A model generated the notes under the pieces. The model was not told the origin of the DNA and made no database searches. It saw nothing but the letters and a program-made list of their open reading frames with translations. Below are positions 34,114-46,000 of a stretch of 64,000 nt of DNA, piece by piece. The DNA is from Neospora caninum Liverpool. Lineage: Eukaryota; Apicomplexa; Conoidasida; Eucoccidiorida; Sarcocystidae. The stretch covers positions 682,001 to 746,000 of the forward strand of contig NC_018391.1 of assembly GCF_000208865.1 (NCBI RefSeq), read 5' to 3'. Within the stretch, counting starts at the first letter, position 1. Each line of letters starts with the position of its first letter. Position numbers and translations under genes: made by a program.

Positions 34114-37100
34114 ATGAGCTTTGGCCCCCCGCGCGATTTCCGCCCTTCCTTTGTCCCCGTCGGCCGCGGGTCCGACGAGGGCGGCAGGCGCTCGTTTTCC
34201 CCGCCGTCTGGGCTTTCCGGCGTCTCGCCCCAGTCTTCGCCCGCGGCGCGATTTCCGACTCCGTACGTCTTTCCGCCGCCCGTCGAGAAGGGACCGCAGT
34301 CGCTGGGCTTCCCAGGCCGCCGAGACATTCGTCCGCCTTCAGGCGATAAAGACGGACCGGATTTCCCCTCATCCAAGTGTATGTTGCCTCCGGTCCCCGG
34401 AATGCTTCCTGGCCTCCCCCCGCTTCCGCGCGGCTTGGACTTCCCTGCGGCGGCTGCCTTCGCCGCTGCGGCTGCTGCGGCCGCGGGCTCGGGGCCTCCC
34501 GCGCCTGGACTCGTCCCCGGAATCCCCCCGCCGCCGTTCCCCAACATTCTGCCGCCGCCAGGCTTCCCGCCACTGCCTTTTCCGGTGCCGAATCTGGCCT
34601 CGGCTGCGGCGTTGATGAACGCGGGAGATCGCCACATGACGCCTGGCGGAGGCTCACCGACTGGTCCGTCTTCCTTCCGTCCACCGCTGCCCGCAGCTCG
34701 CCCGTTTGGCGCCTCGGGGGACGCGCGGACGCCCGCGGGCGAGGCGGGCGTTCGGGCGGGTGGCGAGGCGAGGCCTCAGACGCTCGCGCAGGTGCTGCAG
34801 GCGAACGGCGAGAAGGCGAAGCTGATGAAACTGGTGAAGGACGAACTGCGGAAGGAAGGATACAACTTTGTGCTCTTGAACCTGGCCATGGAGAAGATCA
34901 AGCAGAAGGGTGGTCCGGACGGCTTGGAGGAAGAGACGATGCTGGAGTTGTTGAAGGAGGAAGGCCGCGAGCGCATTCCCGTCTCTGTGAAGAAGCTGCT
35001 AGTCACTCTGATCGAAGGCTTCGCCGGGAAGGACAAGAAGAAGGAGAAAGAGGAGGAACGGGAGAAAGAAGCAGCCGAAGCTGCACGCTCCGAGAGCGAG
35101 AACAGCGACGCGTCCGATAACGGGGAGGCGCGAAAGGACATTTCCCTCGAGAAGCGGGGCCCTTCGAACCGCTCGCGGTCACGATCAAAGAGTGGATCTT
35201 CCGACAGCCTTAGACGCGGAAAGCGGGAAGAAAACGGCGTGTCCCGGAGCCGAGGAGCCAGCAGGAGCGGCAGCTCCAGTCGCAGCAGCGGCAGCAGGAG
35301 TCGGGACATGGACCGCGTCCGGTCGATTTCCCATTCCCACTCGCCCGTCGGCACCCTCGGGGGAGCGCTCTCGGCCTCCGCTGCGAAACTCAGAGCGAGT
35401 CGCAGCTCGCGAGGAAGTTCATACACCGACAGGCGAAGCAGGAGCCGAGACGAGAGCCAAGAGCGGAGTCGCAGCCGAAGTGGAAGCGAGAGTCGGAGCA
35501 GAAGTGTGAGCGAGAGTCGCAGCAAAAAGGGAAGCGAGAGTCGGAGCAGAAGTGGAAGCGAGAGTCGCAGCAGAAGGGGAAGCGAGAGTCGCAGCCGAAG
35601 TGGAAGCGAGAGTCGGAGCAGAAGGGGAAGCGAGAGTCGGAGCAGAAGTGGAAGCGAGAGTCGGAGCAGAAGGGGAAGCGAGAGTCGGAGCAGAAGTGGA
35701 AGCGAGAGTCGGAGCAGAAGTGGAAGCGAGAGTCGGAGCCGAAGTGGAAGCGAGAGTCGGAGCAGAAGGGGAAGCGAGAGTCGGAGCAGAAGGGGAAGCG
35801 AGAGTCGGAGCAGAAGTGGAAGCGAGAGACGGAGCAGAAGGGGAAGCGAGAGTCGGAGCAGAAGTGGAAGCGAGAGTCGGAGCAGAAGTGGAAGCGAGAG
35901 ACGGAGCAGAAGTGGAAGCGAGAGTCGGAGCAGAAGTGGAAGCGAGAGTCGGAGCAGAAGTGGAAGCGAGAGTCGGAGCAGAAGGGGAAGCGAGAGTCGG
36001 AGCAGAAGTGGAAGCGAGAGTCGGAGCAGAAGTGGAAGCGAGAGTCGGAGCAGAAGTGTGAGCAATGCTTCCGGGAGTGAAAAGGGTAGCCGGAGTAGTA
36101 GCTACGCAAGCAAGAGTCGGAAGAGTGCGAGTGCTTCCCGCAGTAGAAGCGGAGGAAGCGGAAGTCGAGCAAGTAGCCATGTGAGCGACAGCAGAGGAAG
36201 GAGTGAAGAGAGGAGTGAAAGTTGCGGAGGAAGTTCGGGGCGGAGCGGGAGTGCGAGCGGCAGCCGCAGTGGAAGCAACAGTTCCGCTGGGAGCAGAAGC
36301 AGTGGAAGAAATTCCAGCAGATCTCGTTCTTCGTCTCCGGGGTCGTCGAGCGCAGAGGAGGCGAAACGGAAGCGCAAGGAAGAAGACGAGAAAAGAGCGG
36401 CCGAGGAAAGGAAGAGGAGAGAAGAGGAAGAAGAACACCGAAGAAAGGAGGAGGAGCGGAAGCGACAGGAAGAGGAAGAGAGAAGGAGGAAGGAGGAAGA
36501 AGAGAGAAGACGGAAGGAGGAGGAGGAGCGGAAGAGAAAGGAGGAGGAGGAGCGGAAGAGAAAGGAAGAGGAGGAGAGGAAGAGAAAGGAAGAGGAGGAG
36601 AGGAAGAGAAAGGAAGAGGAGGAGAGGAAGAGAAAGGAAGAGGAGGAGAGGAAGAGAAAGGAAGAGGAGGAGAGGAAGAGAAAGGAAGAAGAGGAGCGGA
36701 AGAGAAAGGCGGAGGAGGAGCGGAAGAGAAAGGCGGAGGAGGAGCGGAAGAGAAAGGCGGAGGAGGAGCGGAAGAGAAAGGCAGAGGAGGAGCGGAAGAG
36801 AAAGGAAGATGGTGAGAAACGCCGCAGAAAAGGAGAGGATGAAAAACGCCGCCGAAAGGGAGAAGAAGAAAAACGAAGTAGAAAGGACGGCGAGGACAAA
36901 AAACGACCTGGAGGTGACGCTGCGGCTGCAGACTCCGGGGCTGCTCATAAAGAGGCAGAGAAGAAGCGGAAGAGGAAAGAAGGAGAGGAGGAAACCGCGA
37001 CGAAAAAACACAAGCATGCGGAAACGGAGAAGCAGAAGCACAGGAGGGGCTCAGCCGGTGGAGATGACGGGTCGGAGAAGAAGAAAGGATCGTCTGGTAG

Positions 37101-37326
37101 CAGTGGAGAGGCCACGGACAAGGCTGGCAAGAAAAGGAGTGAAAAGAAGGAAGCATCTTCCTCGAAAGGCTCTGCAGACGCGCATAACGACAAGGACAGG
37201 AAGAAGAGAAAGAGAGAGATTGAGGACGTGAAGGACAAGGGCGACGTGAAGAGCAGCGGGGAGAAGAAGAAGGAATCGGCAAAGAAAGGCGACGAGAGTC
37301 GGACCTCCAGCAATCGGCGAAAGTAG
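34114..37326 (+). CDS. RS-repeat and [14 protein letters not shown] protein (SR-like nuclear protein), single exon
   Basis: Intronless ORF of 1070 aa. The start ATG sits in a near-ideal Apicomplexa context (CCAAAATGAGC); the open frame extends 32 codons upstream without a better start. Order of regions: Pro/Phe/Gly-rich N-terminus with a poly-Ala run (residues ~1-215); a compact, probably helical unit (~220-305) beginning [19 protein letters not shown] and ending [12 protein letters not shown]; an acidic/Ser linker; an RS domain of tandem 8-residue units SESRSRSG / SESRSRRG (~450-650); a second irregular Ser/Arg region; a Glu/Lys/Arg repeat of EEERKRKE units (~770-900); and a Lys-rich tail. 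No RRM, PWI or zinc finger is visible. RS domains mediate nuclear-speckle and spliceosome contacts and are phosphorylated by SRPK/CLK kinases, so a role in splicing or nuclear RNP organisation is likely. The helical unit is not assigned to a family. Confidence 0.9.
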   Translation: MSFGPPRDFRPSFVPVGRGSDEGGRRSFSPPSGLSGVSPQSSPAARFPTPYVFPPPVEKGPQSLGFPGRRDIRPPSGDKDGPDFPSSKCMLPPVPGMLPGLPPLPRGLDFPAAAAFAAAAAAAAGSGPPAPGLVPGIPPPPFPNILPPPGFPPLPFPVPNLASAAALMNAGDRHMTPGGGSPTGPSSFRPPLPAARPFGASGDARTPAGEAGVRAGGEARPQTLAQVLQANGEKAKLMKLVKDELRKEGYNFVLLNLAMEKIKQKGGPDGLEEETMLELLKEEGRERIPVSVKKLLVTLIEGFAGKDKKKEKEEEREKEAAEAARSESENSDASDNGEARKDISLEKRGPSNRSRSRSKSGSSDSLRRGKREENGVSRSRGASRSGSSSRSSGSRSRDMDRVRSISHSHSPVGTLGGALSASAAKLRASRSSRGSSYTDRRSRSRDESQERSRSRSGSESRSRSVSESRSKKGSESRSRSGSESRSRRGSESRSRSGSESRSRRGSESRSRSGSESRSRRGSESRSRSGSESRSRSGSESRSRSGSESRSRRGSESRSRRGSESRSRSGSERRSRRGSESRSRSGSESRSRSGSERRSRSGSESRSRSGSESRSRSGSESRSRRGSESRSRSGSESRSRSGSESRSRSVSNASGSEKGSRSSSYASKSRKSASASRSRSGGSGSRASSHVSDSRGRSEERSESCGGSSGRSGSASGSRSGSNSSAGSRSSGRNSSRSRSSSPGSSSAEEAKRKRKEEDEKRAAEERKRREEEEEHRRKEEERKRQEEEERRRKEEEERRRKEEEERKRKEEEERKRKEEEERKRKEEEERKRKEEEERKRKEEEERKRKEEEERKRKEEEERKRKAEEERKRKAEEERKRKAEEERKRKAEEERKRKEDGEKRRRKGEDEKRRRKGEEEKRSRKDGEDKKRPGGDAAAADSGAAHKEAEKKRKRKEGEEETATKKHKHAETEKQKHRRGSAGGDDGSEKKKGSSGSSGEATDKAGKKRSEKKEASSSKGSADAHNDKDRKKRKREIEDVKDKGDVKSSGEKKKESAKKGDESRTSSNRRK
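35466..36062 (+). repeat. 24-bp tandem repeat coding the RS domain
   Basis: About 25 units of a 24-bp module (AGCGAGAGTCGGAGCAGAAG then TGGA or GGGA) encoding SESRSRSG or SESRSRRG. An AGT/AGG change alternates Ser and Arg at one position; a few units have ACGGAGC for TCGGAGC, giving ERRSRSG. The high DNA identity implies recent expansion or gene conversion; length polymorphism in steps of 8 residues is expected. Confidence 0.97.
36480..36815 (+). repeat. 24-bp tandem repeat coding KRKEEEER units
   Basis: Units of GAGAGGAAGAGAAAGGAAGAG and close variants encode EEERKRKE and EEERKRKA, about 14 copies. A short unit change from GAA to GCG (E to A) defines a later sub-array. Probably forms a charged single alpha-helix. 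Confidence 0.95.
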
Positions 37327-40030
37327 ACGGAAGACGGGTTCGATGCGTTAAACGCACACTGCGGCAGCACAAAAGCGTAAAAGGCGAATATGAGCACGGG
37401 AAGGCATTGTCGATATCTTCCTCTCCGCCTTTCTGATCGGATAGTCGACCGAGCCTCGACGCGTGCTTGCCCGACTTTATTTAGGCGACGGGGGCTAGCG
37501 CGGCTTCCTGCTGGCAGCTCCGAACCCTGCAGACGGTTTAGGGTTACCAGGGATCTCTGCGTTTGCTCGACACGCTCATCCCAACTCTCGCGGGATTCGC
37601 TGGTCTGCTTTTCTCCCCTCTTCTCCCTCTGTGCAGGCCATGCGCCCGCCTGTTGTGTGTCTTTCCCCTCGATGGCGCACACGTTTCCGCTCCTGTTTTC
37701 TCCTGGTGCACAATCAGCATGCCTCGCTGGGCTTGCGCACGGAGCGCAGCCCGACAGCAGCGAGCTTCGCATCCTCCTCTTTCGACTCGCGTCCCCAGTT
37801 TGTCAGTTTTCTGAGCGACTACTGTGGCCCTGTGAGCCATGTGTGTCCACGACTGTCTTTTTCGCGTCGTCCGTTTCTGTGGCGTCTGTCTTTGACTTCC
37901 TGTGTTTTCGCGTAACACATTGTCTAGGCCTGGTGCAAGGAGTCTTCTAAGCTGAGAGTGTCCGTTGACTCGTCTCACGGCTTTCAGAGGCTTCTTTCGC
38001 TTTCGCCTTGACAGGAGAGCGGTAGCTCGGGCCGCGCGTAAGGCCCAGACTCCGCTGGAACGGCTCTCTCTGGCGGGCACGTCTTTGAGAGCCTTGAACG
38101 GGGTGTTGTGGGTGTAGACAGCGGTCTTCAGACGCGAAGCAGCCGAAGCCGGTGGGAGAGGGGATAGCAGAAAGCCGACCCAAGCAGGAAGATCGAGACA
38201 GGCAGGGGACACGGAGGCAGGTTTTTTCCGGCCGTCTTATCTGGGCAAGCAGGGATGATGGAAACAGCGGAGTGAGGACAGCGCGAGAGCGCACTCTCGC
38301 CTAGCAATCGGAGCAGGAGCTATCCCTTTGAAAACAGGAGAGACAAAGGGCCCCCTCACGTTTTTTCTGAGGTTTTCTTGGGTTTTAGGTTTTGCGCGTG
38401 ACATGTAAACGTGGCCGCTTCGCTGTGGAGACCAGAAGGGGCTAGCACAGCGCGCCACGCGCGTGTTTTGTGAGTGGCGGCGGTCCTGCAGGACTCCAGT
38501 GGGCATTCAGGGAAGAGCGAAGATTTTCCAGATCGAGAGAAACCGCTGTTTGCTCAGAGGTTTTCTCGGAACTTTCGTTGCCTCGCCCGCCTCACCCGTC
38601 AGCGCCACGTCTTTCGTAAAGGAGAAGGGAGGGAGGTGGTGAAATGAGTTCAAGAACAGCTGGCTTTCTCTTTTGATTGTGGTCTCGCGGGTCTCGACAG
38701 AGATCCGGTTGTACTCAGACAGGGTGCAATGATTGTGTCTGTGCATGTCAATGCGTTTGCGTGCGTCCTGCGACTTTCTGGGCCGTTGCGACTTCACACG
38801 TGTCTGACGCTTCTAAGGAAGGGGGGAGGACCGACGGGACACCCGGAGAACGGGATTTTTTTAGGATCGAGAATCCGTGGCGCTGACGAGGTCATATCCC
38901 TTGCGGCGAAGATCGACAGATGGAAACGCAAGCGCCCCGTCGGTTCCTCAAATTCTCGAAAACAGGCTGCAGGCCGTCGGACCGAAAGGCAAAGTTGGGA
39001 AGTGTCGAACTGGTTTACATGCCGAGTGTCTTTTTGTCGGATCCATGTTGTTTTGCGTTGTCCACGCCCAGCCAATGTTAAGTGCATTCAAAGGGCATGG
39101 TGTCTCGATTCGATTTGAAAACCCATGCACGTCTTTCTTGAAAAACATCGTGGAGTCGGGCCTTTGGGTTAGTGTTTCTCGTAGAGCAACCCTCACAGTG
39201 CACGAGAGAACGCCGGAACGTTCCGTTCCTTCTCTACGGGGACAGTGCTTTTCGCGTCTCTTTCTAGAGAAGTGAGACCGACTCCGCAGAAAGCGATTGC
39301 CTCATCTGCCACGTGCACGCAGCAGAGCTTAGCGTTTCCTCGGTGCGTGCACCCCCTATCCTTCTCACGGGTTTGCTGGGGGGACAGCGGGAGAATCGAG
39401 CAGGCATGTGTGGAAGGGAAGGTCAACTGAGACGCAAAAACCAGACACTGAACACGAGTTTAGGTTTTCACTGACGAATGCCGGGCGAAGGGACACAAAC
39501 GGTATACGGCCTCGCGCATCCCACTTGTTCCTAGTCAAGACTTGTGACAAGAGAAAGACCCGCAGAAGGGGATGGCTCCGCTTGCCAGCGTGCGGGCCGC
39601 CAAAGCGCGTTAGACAGAGCTGCCACAGTCGCCCGTGCGATGAAAACGGGAGAGAAAAGGTCTATAGAACAAAAGGCGGTCCACTTCCACGAGGGAAAAG
39701 TGGAATACAGAACCCACCTAGAGACGTCAGGTCTCGCACGAGTCTCCCTTTTGCTTGAGAGGGGACTCGGGAGGCAACCGACACCCCGTGTTGGCGGTGA
39801 AATTCCTCGAAAAACCCATCCTTTGCTTCGGCAAAAATGCAAGACACATGGACACCGAACCGGCTTCCAGGCCCGCGCTTCCAACTACAAGAGACCTCAG
39901 AAACCGTGACGTTTCCTCTCTCAAGCGATCGTAGCCACGACGCGCTGTTCTGTTTCTTGGTCGAGTCTGCTCCCTTCTGTCCGTTCGAGACCTTTGGATG
40001 CAAAGGGCTCTCTCTTTCCCCCGGAGCGTC
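37327..40030. other. Non-coding interval between convergent genes
   Basis: 2.7 kb between the stop codons of the RS-protein gene (plus) and the giant coiled-coil gene (minus); it holds both 3' flanks. Short open frames of 60-220 codons on either strand look random in composition. No repeat, tRNA or structured RNA recognised. Confidence 0.6.
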
Positions 40031-43000
40031 TCAGCTGTCTCCGGTTCGCGACTCGAAGAACGAGGAGACAGACGCAAAGGACGAGAAGAGCGAGGCAGCG
40101 ATGCTGTTCTTTGAGACGTCCAGGTTCCGCCTGTCGTCTTCCTTCCTCTCTGGTGCACTGCTGGGAAGGTCGCGAGGCGGCGGAGCAATCCCGTGGAGGA
40201 AGGATGGTCTCCCTGGCGAGGGTTCGGACCGCTCCGCTCTCTTTTCGTCCACCAGAGAGTCATAGAAGTGCCGAGAGTTTCCCGGCGACGCGGACGGCGA
40301 CAGGGAGAACGAAGAGCGCGGGTCCCACGCACGTCTCCCCTTGCCCGCGGTTCCGCCGCTTTGTCTTTCTCCGTCGTCTCGTGTTTCGTTCTCGGAATCT
40401 TCGCGCCTCGGCGACGCTCGAGAGAGCGACCCGGAGACAAGCGACGCGCCTCGGCCCCTGGACTCGCGAGGGACGCGCTGCGTTGTGTTCTCGCGAGAAG
40501 ACAGGGTGAAGGACGTCTCACTCAAGGGACTCAGCGAGAGCGAGGCGGGAAGCGCGGCGCCTGGCTGACCGTCTGCCTCGCCTTCTTCGAGAGTCGCGAG
40601 GGGAAATTCAAACTGTTCGCGGCGGCGAGAGCCTCCCTGCACGGCAGGATCAGCGCGATGTCGCTGGAGCGGGGAGGCGAGCGACACGTCGTTTCTTGGC
40701 GCTTCCTCCGCTGCTCCCCGGCGACGCTCTCGGGGAGGAAGAGAGGACGGCGAGGGCAAGGCAGGCAACGCAGTTAGGGCGGCGGGAGACTGGCCGGGGT
40801 GGGTCAGAAGTTTCCCTCGGAGTTGCTGCTTCACGTCGCAGACTAAAGTGAAAAAGTACCGCCGGCGCGCCTCGAGCATCTCCGGCGGACGCTCCTCTGT
40901 GGAAGCAGGCAAAACACGACGCAGGCAGAAGATGCGTCGCGAAAGAACGCTTCACAGAATGGGGCACCGAGAGCACCGGGGCTTCTCCAGGCGGGCACTG
41001 CATTGCGACTGCAAGGGGAGAGCATGCAAAGAAACCCGACCACACACTTTTCTCGCGGCTGCGGGGGACGGGGGCGCAAGAGGTGTCGACGCCACCGCCC
41101 ACGGAAAAGGCAAATTTAGCGAAGCTTTTCCACCGTCTCCTTGTTTCCTGCTTCGAGGAACTTACCGTCCAGCTGAGAGAGAGAGAGACCGGGGGGATCC
41201 TCGGCGTCTGCTCGACTGGCATGCGAGAGATCTTGCTGGCCTCGGGGAGGCGGCAGGGGAGAGACGACAAACGTCGAGGAAACTGCGCGAGAAAACAGAA
41301 AACAGAAAGAAACGGACGGTGGGAAGAGACACGATGCTGGGTGCGAGAATGTAGATCCGAATTCTTTCAAAGAAAGCCCCGAGACAGAGAGCAAAAGCGG
41401 AAACCTATGACCCCGAAGAGGACGCAGACACAGGCCGAGGGCCGGGGAGAGAGAGGAGACCCAGTACGCCAAACGAGACCGAATCGTTCCGAGAAAAACG
41501 CAGTCTCGTTCGTCGCGCTGGTCCCTCCCATTGCGTTCTGTCGAATTCGGCGTACCGGGCAGGATTCCGAGGAGACGCTCGAGGAGATGCTCGTCCTTGA
41601 GAACGTCTTGAAGAAGAGCAAGAAGGGAGATGAATTCGTTCATCACAAAACTCAGACTCCTGTGCAGAACGCGGAGCTGTCTGTACACTGGAAAGGCGTC
41701 ACCAACTCTCCCGCGAACAGCCACTGCAACCGACTGTTTTTCCGACCGCGCACTGAGACTGAGCGCCCGAGCTGCTGGAGCAGCCGCGCGCCGGCCCACA
41801 GAGACGGAGCGCGACTGCCGCAAACCTGAAGGCAGACAGGACATCCCGAGACACTCGAGGAAGGTGCGAGGCCGTGAGGAAACGTCGAAGCGTCAGGTAA
41901 AACCACGGCGGGAGACACACGAGGCGTGCGCTCAAAGCGAGTCGCTGGGCCCGTTCACCATGTGTCTCTAGGCATTAAACAGGAGAGGAAAAGCTCGAAA
42001 TCCGCACGTGGAATCTTCGAGACACCCGCCCTGCGCGTCGGTTAGGCCGGCGCGCACAGATACGCCTGCAGCATGCGCTCCGCCTTAAACAGAGTTCTCT
42101 GTACACTCCCGAAACGCGGCGTTCGCCCGCGAACATCCCTGGTCAGTTTCATCTCGCATCGCTCAGGTCGTACCTGGTCGACTGCAGCGGAGGATTCTTC
42201 GTGACGCCGAGAGAACAGCCGCGGCGGAATTCTGGCTAGCCCCGAGCATGAGGGACGAAGCGAGAGAAGTTTCGGGTACGGCGCGCGACATTTGGAGGGT
42301 GTTTTTTTTATCTCTTCCTTCGCCCTTTCCCGGATCTCGCCACCGGTCCTCGCCGACTGTCTCGCCCGCCAGCAGCCGCAGGAGCGGACGGAGGGAGAAG
42401 GCCTCCACGCGAAAGCGGTTCGCGTCCCTCTGAAGACGCAGGCGCGCCGATCGCTCGGACGCGAGCTGAGACGAGAGGCAGAACGAAAGAACGCTCGAGA
42501 GAGAGAGTGAAGGAGTGGCTTCTCAGGACAGAAAACCGAGAAGGAATGGAAACGCACAGAGGAAGGGGTGCAATGAACGGTACGTGGCACTGGACGGAAA
42601 CGCGTTCTCGAGACAAGTCGGCGACGCTTTCGAAACGCGAGGTACACCGTTTTCTGCCTCCCCTTCGCCCCTTCGGGCTTGCGGGCCCTCTTCCGTCTGC
42701 GCCTCAGCCCCTGCTTCGCTGTCTCCTGCTGTGCAGATCTGTCGAGTCTCTGCCGCTGTGCCTGATTCATTCTCGCCTCTGCTCTCTCCGCGGGGCCTTC
42801 GTCTCGAGTCGAGTAGCAGATACCAGGCAGGAGAGAAAACTGCATGCGGCCTCGGCCCCCACGCACGCCGTACCTGTCTCTTCAGCACTTCAGTGTATTT
42901 GAGTTTCTGCTCGGGATTTTGGTGGCTAGCCAGCATGACATTGTCGGACTCGAGTTGTTCTCTCTCCCCGCGCTCTTCGGCGATCTGCTTCCAGAGCGTG

Positions 43001-46000
43001 GCCACCTCAGTTTCAAGTTCTCGGTTTTTCAGTCGATACACTTCGAGGTCCGCTTCCACGCCTCGCGCAGCTTCTTCGCGCATTTCCAGCTCTTCTTGCA
43101 ACGCACTTATTTCCTTCTCGAGAGGCGCGACTGCGCTCGCGGCGTCCTGCTGCGTCGCCAGTTCGGCCTGCGAAACACGAGGGAGACGGAGGCACACCGC
43201 TTCGAGAGAAGAGACGAAAAAAAGGATGGGAAAGCGAGAGAAGAGAAGGAACTCGGGGACCGAGGCGTCCATACAGCGCGAGAGAAACAAACGCCTTACT
43301 TGAAGATGAGCATTCCTGTCTGCCAGCCGGAGCGTTTTCTCGTGGAGCGCTTTGAGGTCTCCCGCCTGGCGATCCAACTCCTGTTGAAAAACGCGGTTCT
43401 CTTTCTCGAGAGCCATGCATTCCTCCCTGACACAGAGTCGCACACAAAAAGCTGATTCAAACGGTATCCCTTCTGCCGGTTCACCCTGCGCTAAGTTTTG
43501 TGCTCTGCTTCGTCTCTCTTCTTGCTTCGGCATCCCTCCTTCGCGCCTTTCTCTTCTCTCTCCTGCTCTTCTCTTTCTCTCTCTGCATTTCGCATCCCGT
43601 GTCTGTTCTCGTCCCGAGTGGGTTTCATCATCGCATGCACCAACAGTCTCCCCGGCGGCTGATCTCTTTTCGTCCCCTGTATGTCTTTTCTTCGTCTCCC
43701 TCGCTCGGTCTCGCGTGCCTCCGCCTTCCCTCGCCGTCCGTTTTTACCTCAACTGCGCAGACTCCTTCTGGTGCTCCTCAACCTCGCGCCTTCGCCGTGC
43801 TTCCCAGCTGCGTCTGTCTTCCGCCCACTTCCGTTTGAGTTCCTCGTTGCGCGTCGCCAACTCGTCGAATTTTTCCACGCCCTGTTCCAGTGCATGCTGA
43901 AGCTCTTCGGCCCTCCGTGTCGCGCCCTGGAGCTCGCGCTTGAGTCCCCCCTCCTCGATTTCCGCCTGCTGCAGCTTCGCCTCGAGACTCTCGATCCGCT
44001 GCAGAAGGACGGCCTGTGTCCTCTCCGCTTCCTGCTCCGCCCCTGGCGCGCCTCGCGCCTCGACGTCGCCAGCTCCTTCGCGTCTTTGCCTCTCTCGCGC
44101 CGAGTCCACGGAGGCCGCGCTCTGCTCCCTCTCCACGCGCATCTTCAGCGCGCTGCATTCTTCTTCGGCTCGCTCCAGAGCGCGCTGAAGCAGGAGGTTC
44201 TCTCGGTTCGCCTCGCGAATACGCGCCTCCATCTGCTTCACCGTCTGCCTAGCGTCCTCCCGTTGTCCCTCGAGCGACTCGCGCATCGCCTGGAGGCGTG
44301 CGGCGTCGTCTTGCAAGGCTCGCACTTCTTTCTCGAAGGAAGTGCGGAACTCGTCCAGTTCGCGAGTTTTCCCCTTGAGCAGCACTTCTTGCTGTCTCTT
44401 GTCTCTCTGCAGCTCCTTGCAGGCCTCTTCCAGGCGCCTCAACTCCTCTTCCAGCTCTTCCTCTCTCGCGCGGCGTCGCTGGCGCTCTCGGGCCTCGTTC
44501 CCCTCTTCGCGCGACTCGCCTGCGCTCTGCTCGCCCTCCCCTGGCCTCCCGCGAGTCGCCGCGATGTCCTCTGTGAGGCCCGAGAGCTCCCGCTGTTGCC
44601 GGTCGACTTGTCTCTGAAGGGAACTGTTCTTCGCTTCCAGCTGCCGCTTGGTCTCTTCGAGGAGGTCGAGGCGCTCCTGGACGTTTTGAGCAGCCTTCTG
44701 CAAGTCCTGGATCTCTTTCTCTGCACACTCGAGTTCGCTTTCTTTCCCCGTCAAGCGGGCGAGGGCGACTACCAACTCTTCTTCTCGCTTCCTCAGCGTT
44801 TGCTGCACTTCCTCGACTCGGCTCTTCAGCGCCGCGAGCGCCTCTTCCTGGTCCTGGTGCCGCCGCTCTTGGACGGCGAGCGCTTTCCGGCTTTCGTCCA
44901 GCTGGGCCTTCAACCGCCGCTCCTCCCGCTCGAGTCTCTCGCGTGCACGGATCGCTGACTCCAGCTCCTCAGAGAGATCGACAGGCTGCGGCGTCTCCTG
45001 GTCGCGTCGTGCTGCTTTCTCCCGCTCGACCAAAGCCGCTTGCACAGACTCCGCCGTTCTCTGCAGCGCGGCCAGGTCGGACTCCAAGTGGCCGCACCGA
45101 TTTTGGAGATACGAAACTCTCTCGTTCAGCTCCAGATTCTCCTGGACCAGCTTTTCGCGCTCTCCTGCATGCTTCTTCTCGCTCTCCGCAACCTCGGCCC
45201 TCAGCGCCCGCTCGAGGCGCTCCCTTTCCTCTGCGGCCCTCTGCAGCCTCTGTTCGAGTTGCGCACTGCTTCCTGGATCCCGGTGTTTCTCGCGTCCTTC
45301 CCTATCGGTAGCGTGCATGCGGTCCAGACTCGCTTCATGAGCCGTGACCGTCTGCTCGCGGTCCCTCGCGGCTGAGTCCTTTCGGCCGATCTCCTCTTGG
45401 AGGCGCTGCCGCTCGCCCCTCAGTCCTTCCAACTCGCTCTCGAGCCGCTGGACGACTTCCTCCGCTCGCGCTGCCCGCCCCTCAATTTCCGCGACTGTCT
45501 CCTCCAGGCGCTGTCTCTCTTCGTCGGCGGCGCGGGACTGACTGCGGGCGACGGCCTGCTGCTCCACCACTTCCTCCAGCTGTCTCCGCAGGTCGAAACA
45601 CTCAGCCTGGAGATCCGCTGCGCGAGTCTCACTTCCCTGCGCCCTCCTCTCAAGGTCCCGTCGCTCCTTCGCGGCAGCGGCGAGCGCCTGACCCAGCAGC
45701 GCCTTCTCTTCTTCGGCAGCGCGTATCTGCGCACTGAGGCGGTCGCCCCGCCGCTCCAGAGAACGCTTCCCTTCTCGCAGCTCCGCTGCTTCTCCGCGGA
45801 GACGCCGCAGCTTCTCCTGAAGACCCACACACTCCGCCTCCTTCTCCCGGAGCGTCTGATCCCGCGCGCGCCATTCCTCCGCAAGCTGCAGCGCCTCTTC
45901 TCGGCCTCGCTGGTGTGCACCCGCGGCGGTCCGCTGTCGCTGCAACTCGTCCCCGAGCTCCTGTCGCCGCCTTCTTTCCGCCGCCAGCGTCTCCTCGAGG

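Noticed and set aside
34776..37372. Minus-strand open frames of 429, 540 and 660 codons
   Set aside because: Pure reverse complements of the RS and KRKEEEER repeats (LSLPLLLR and similar); the repeat composition keeps all frames open.
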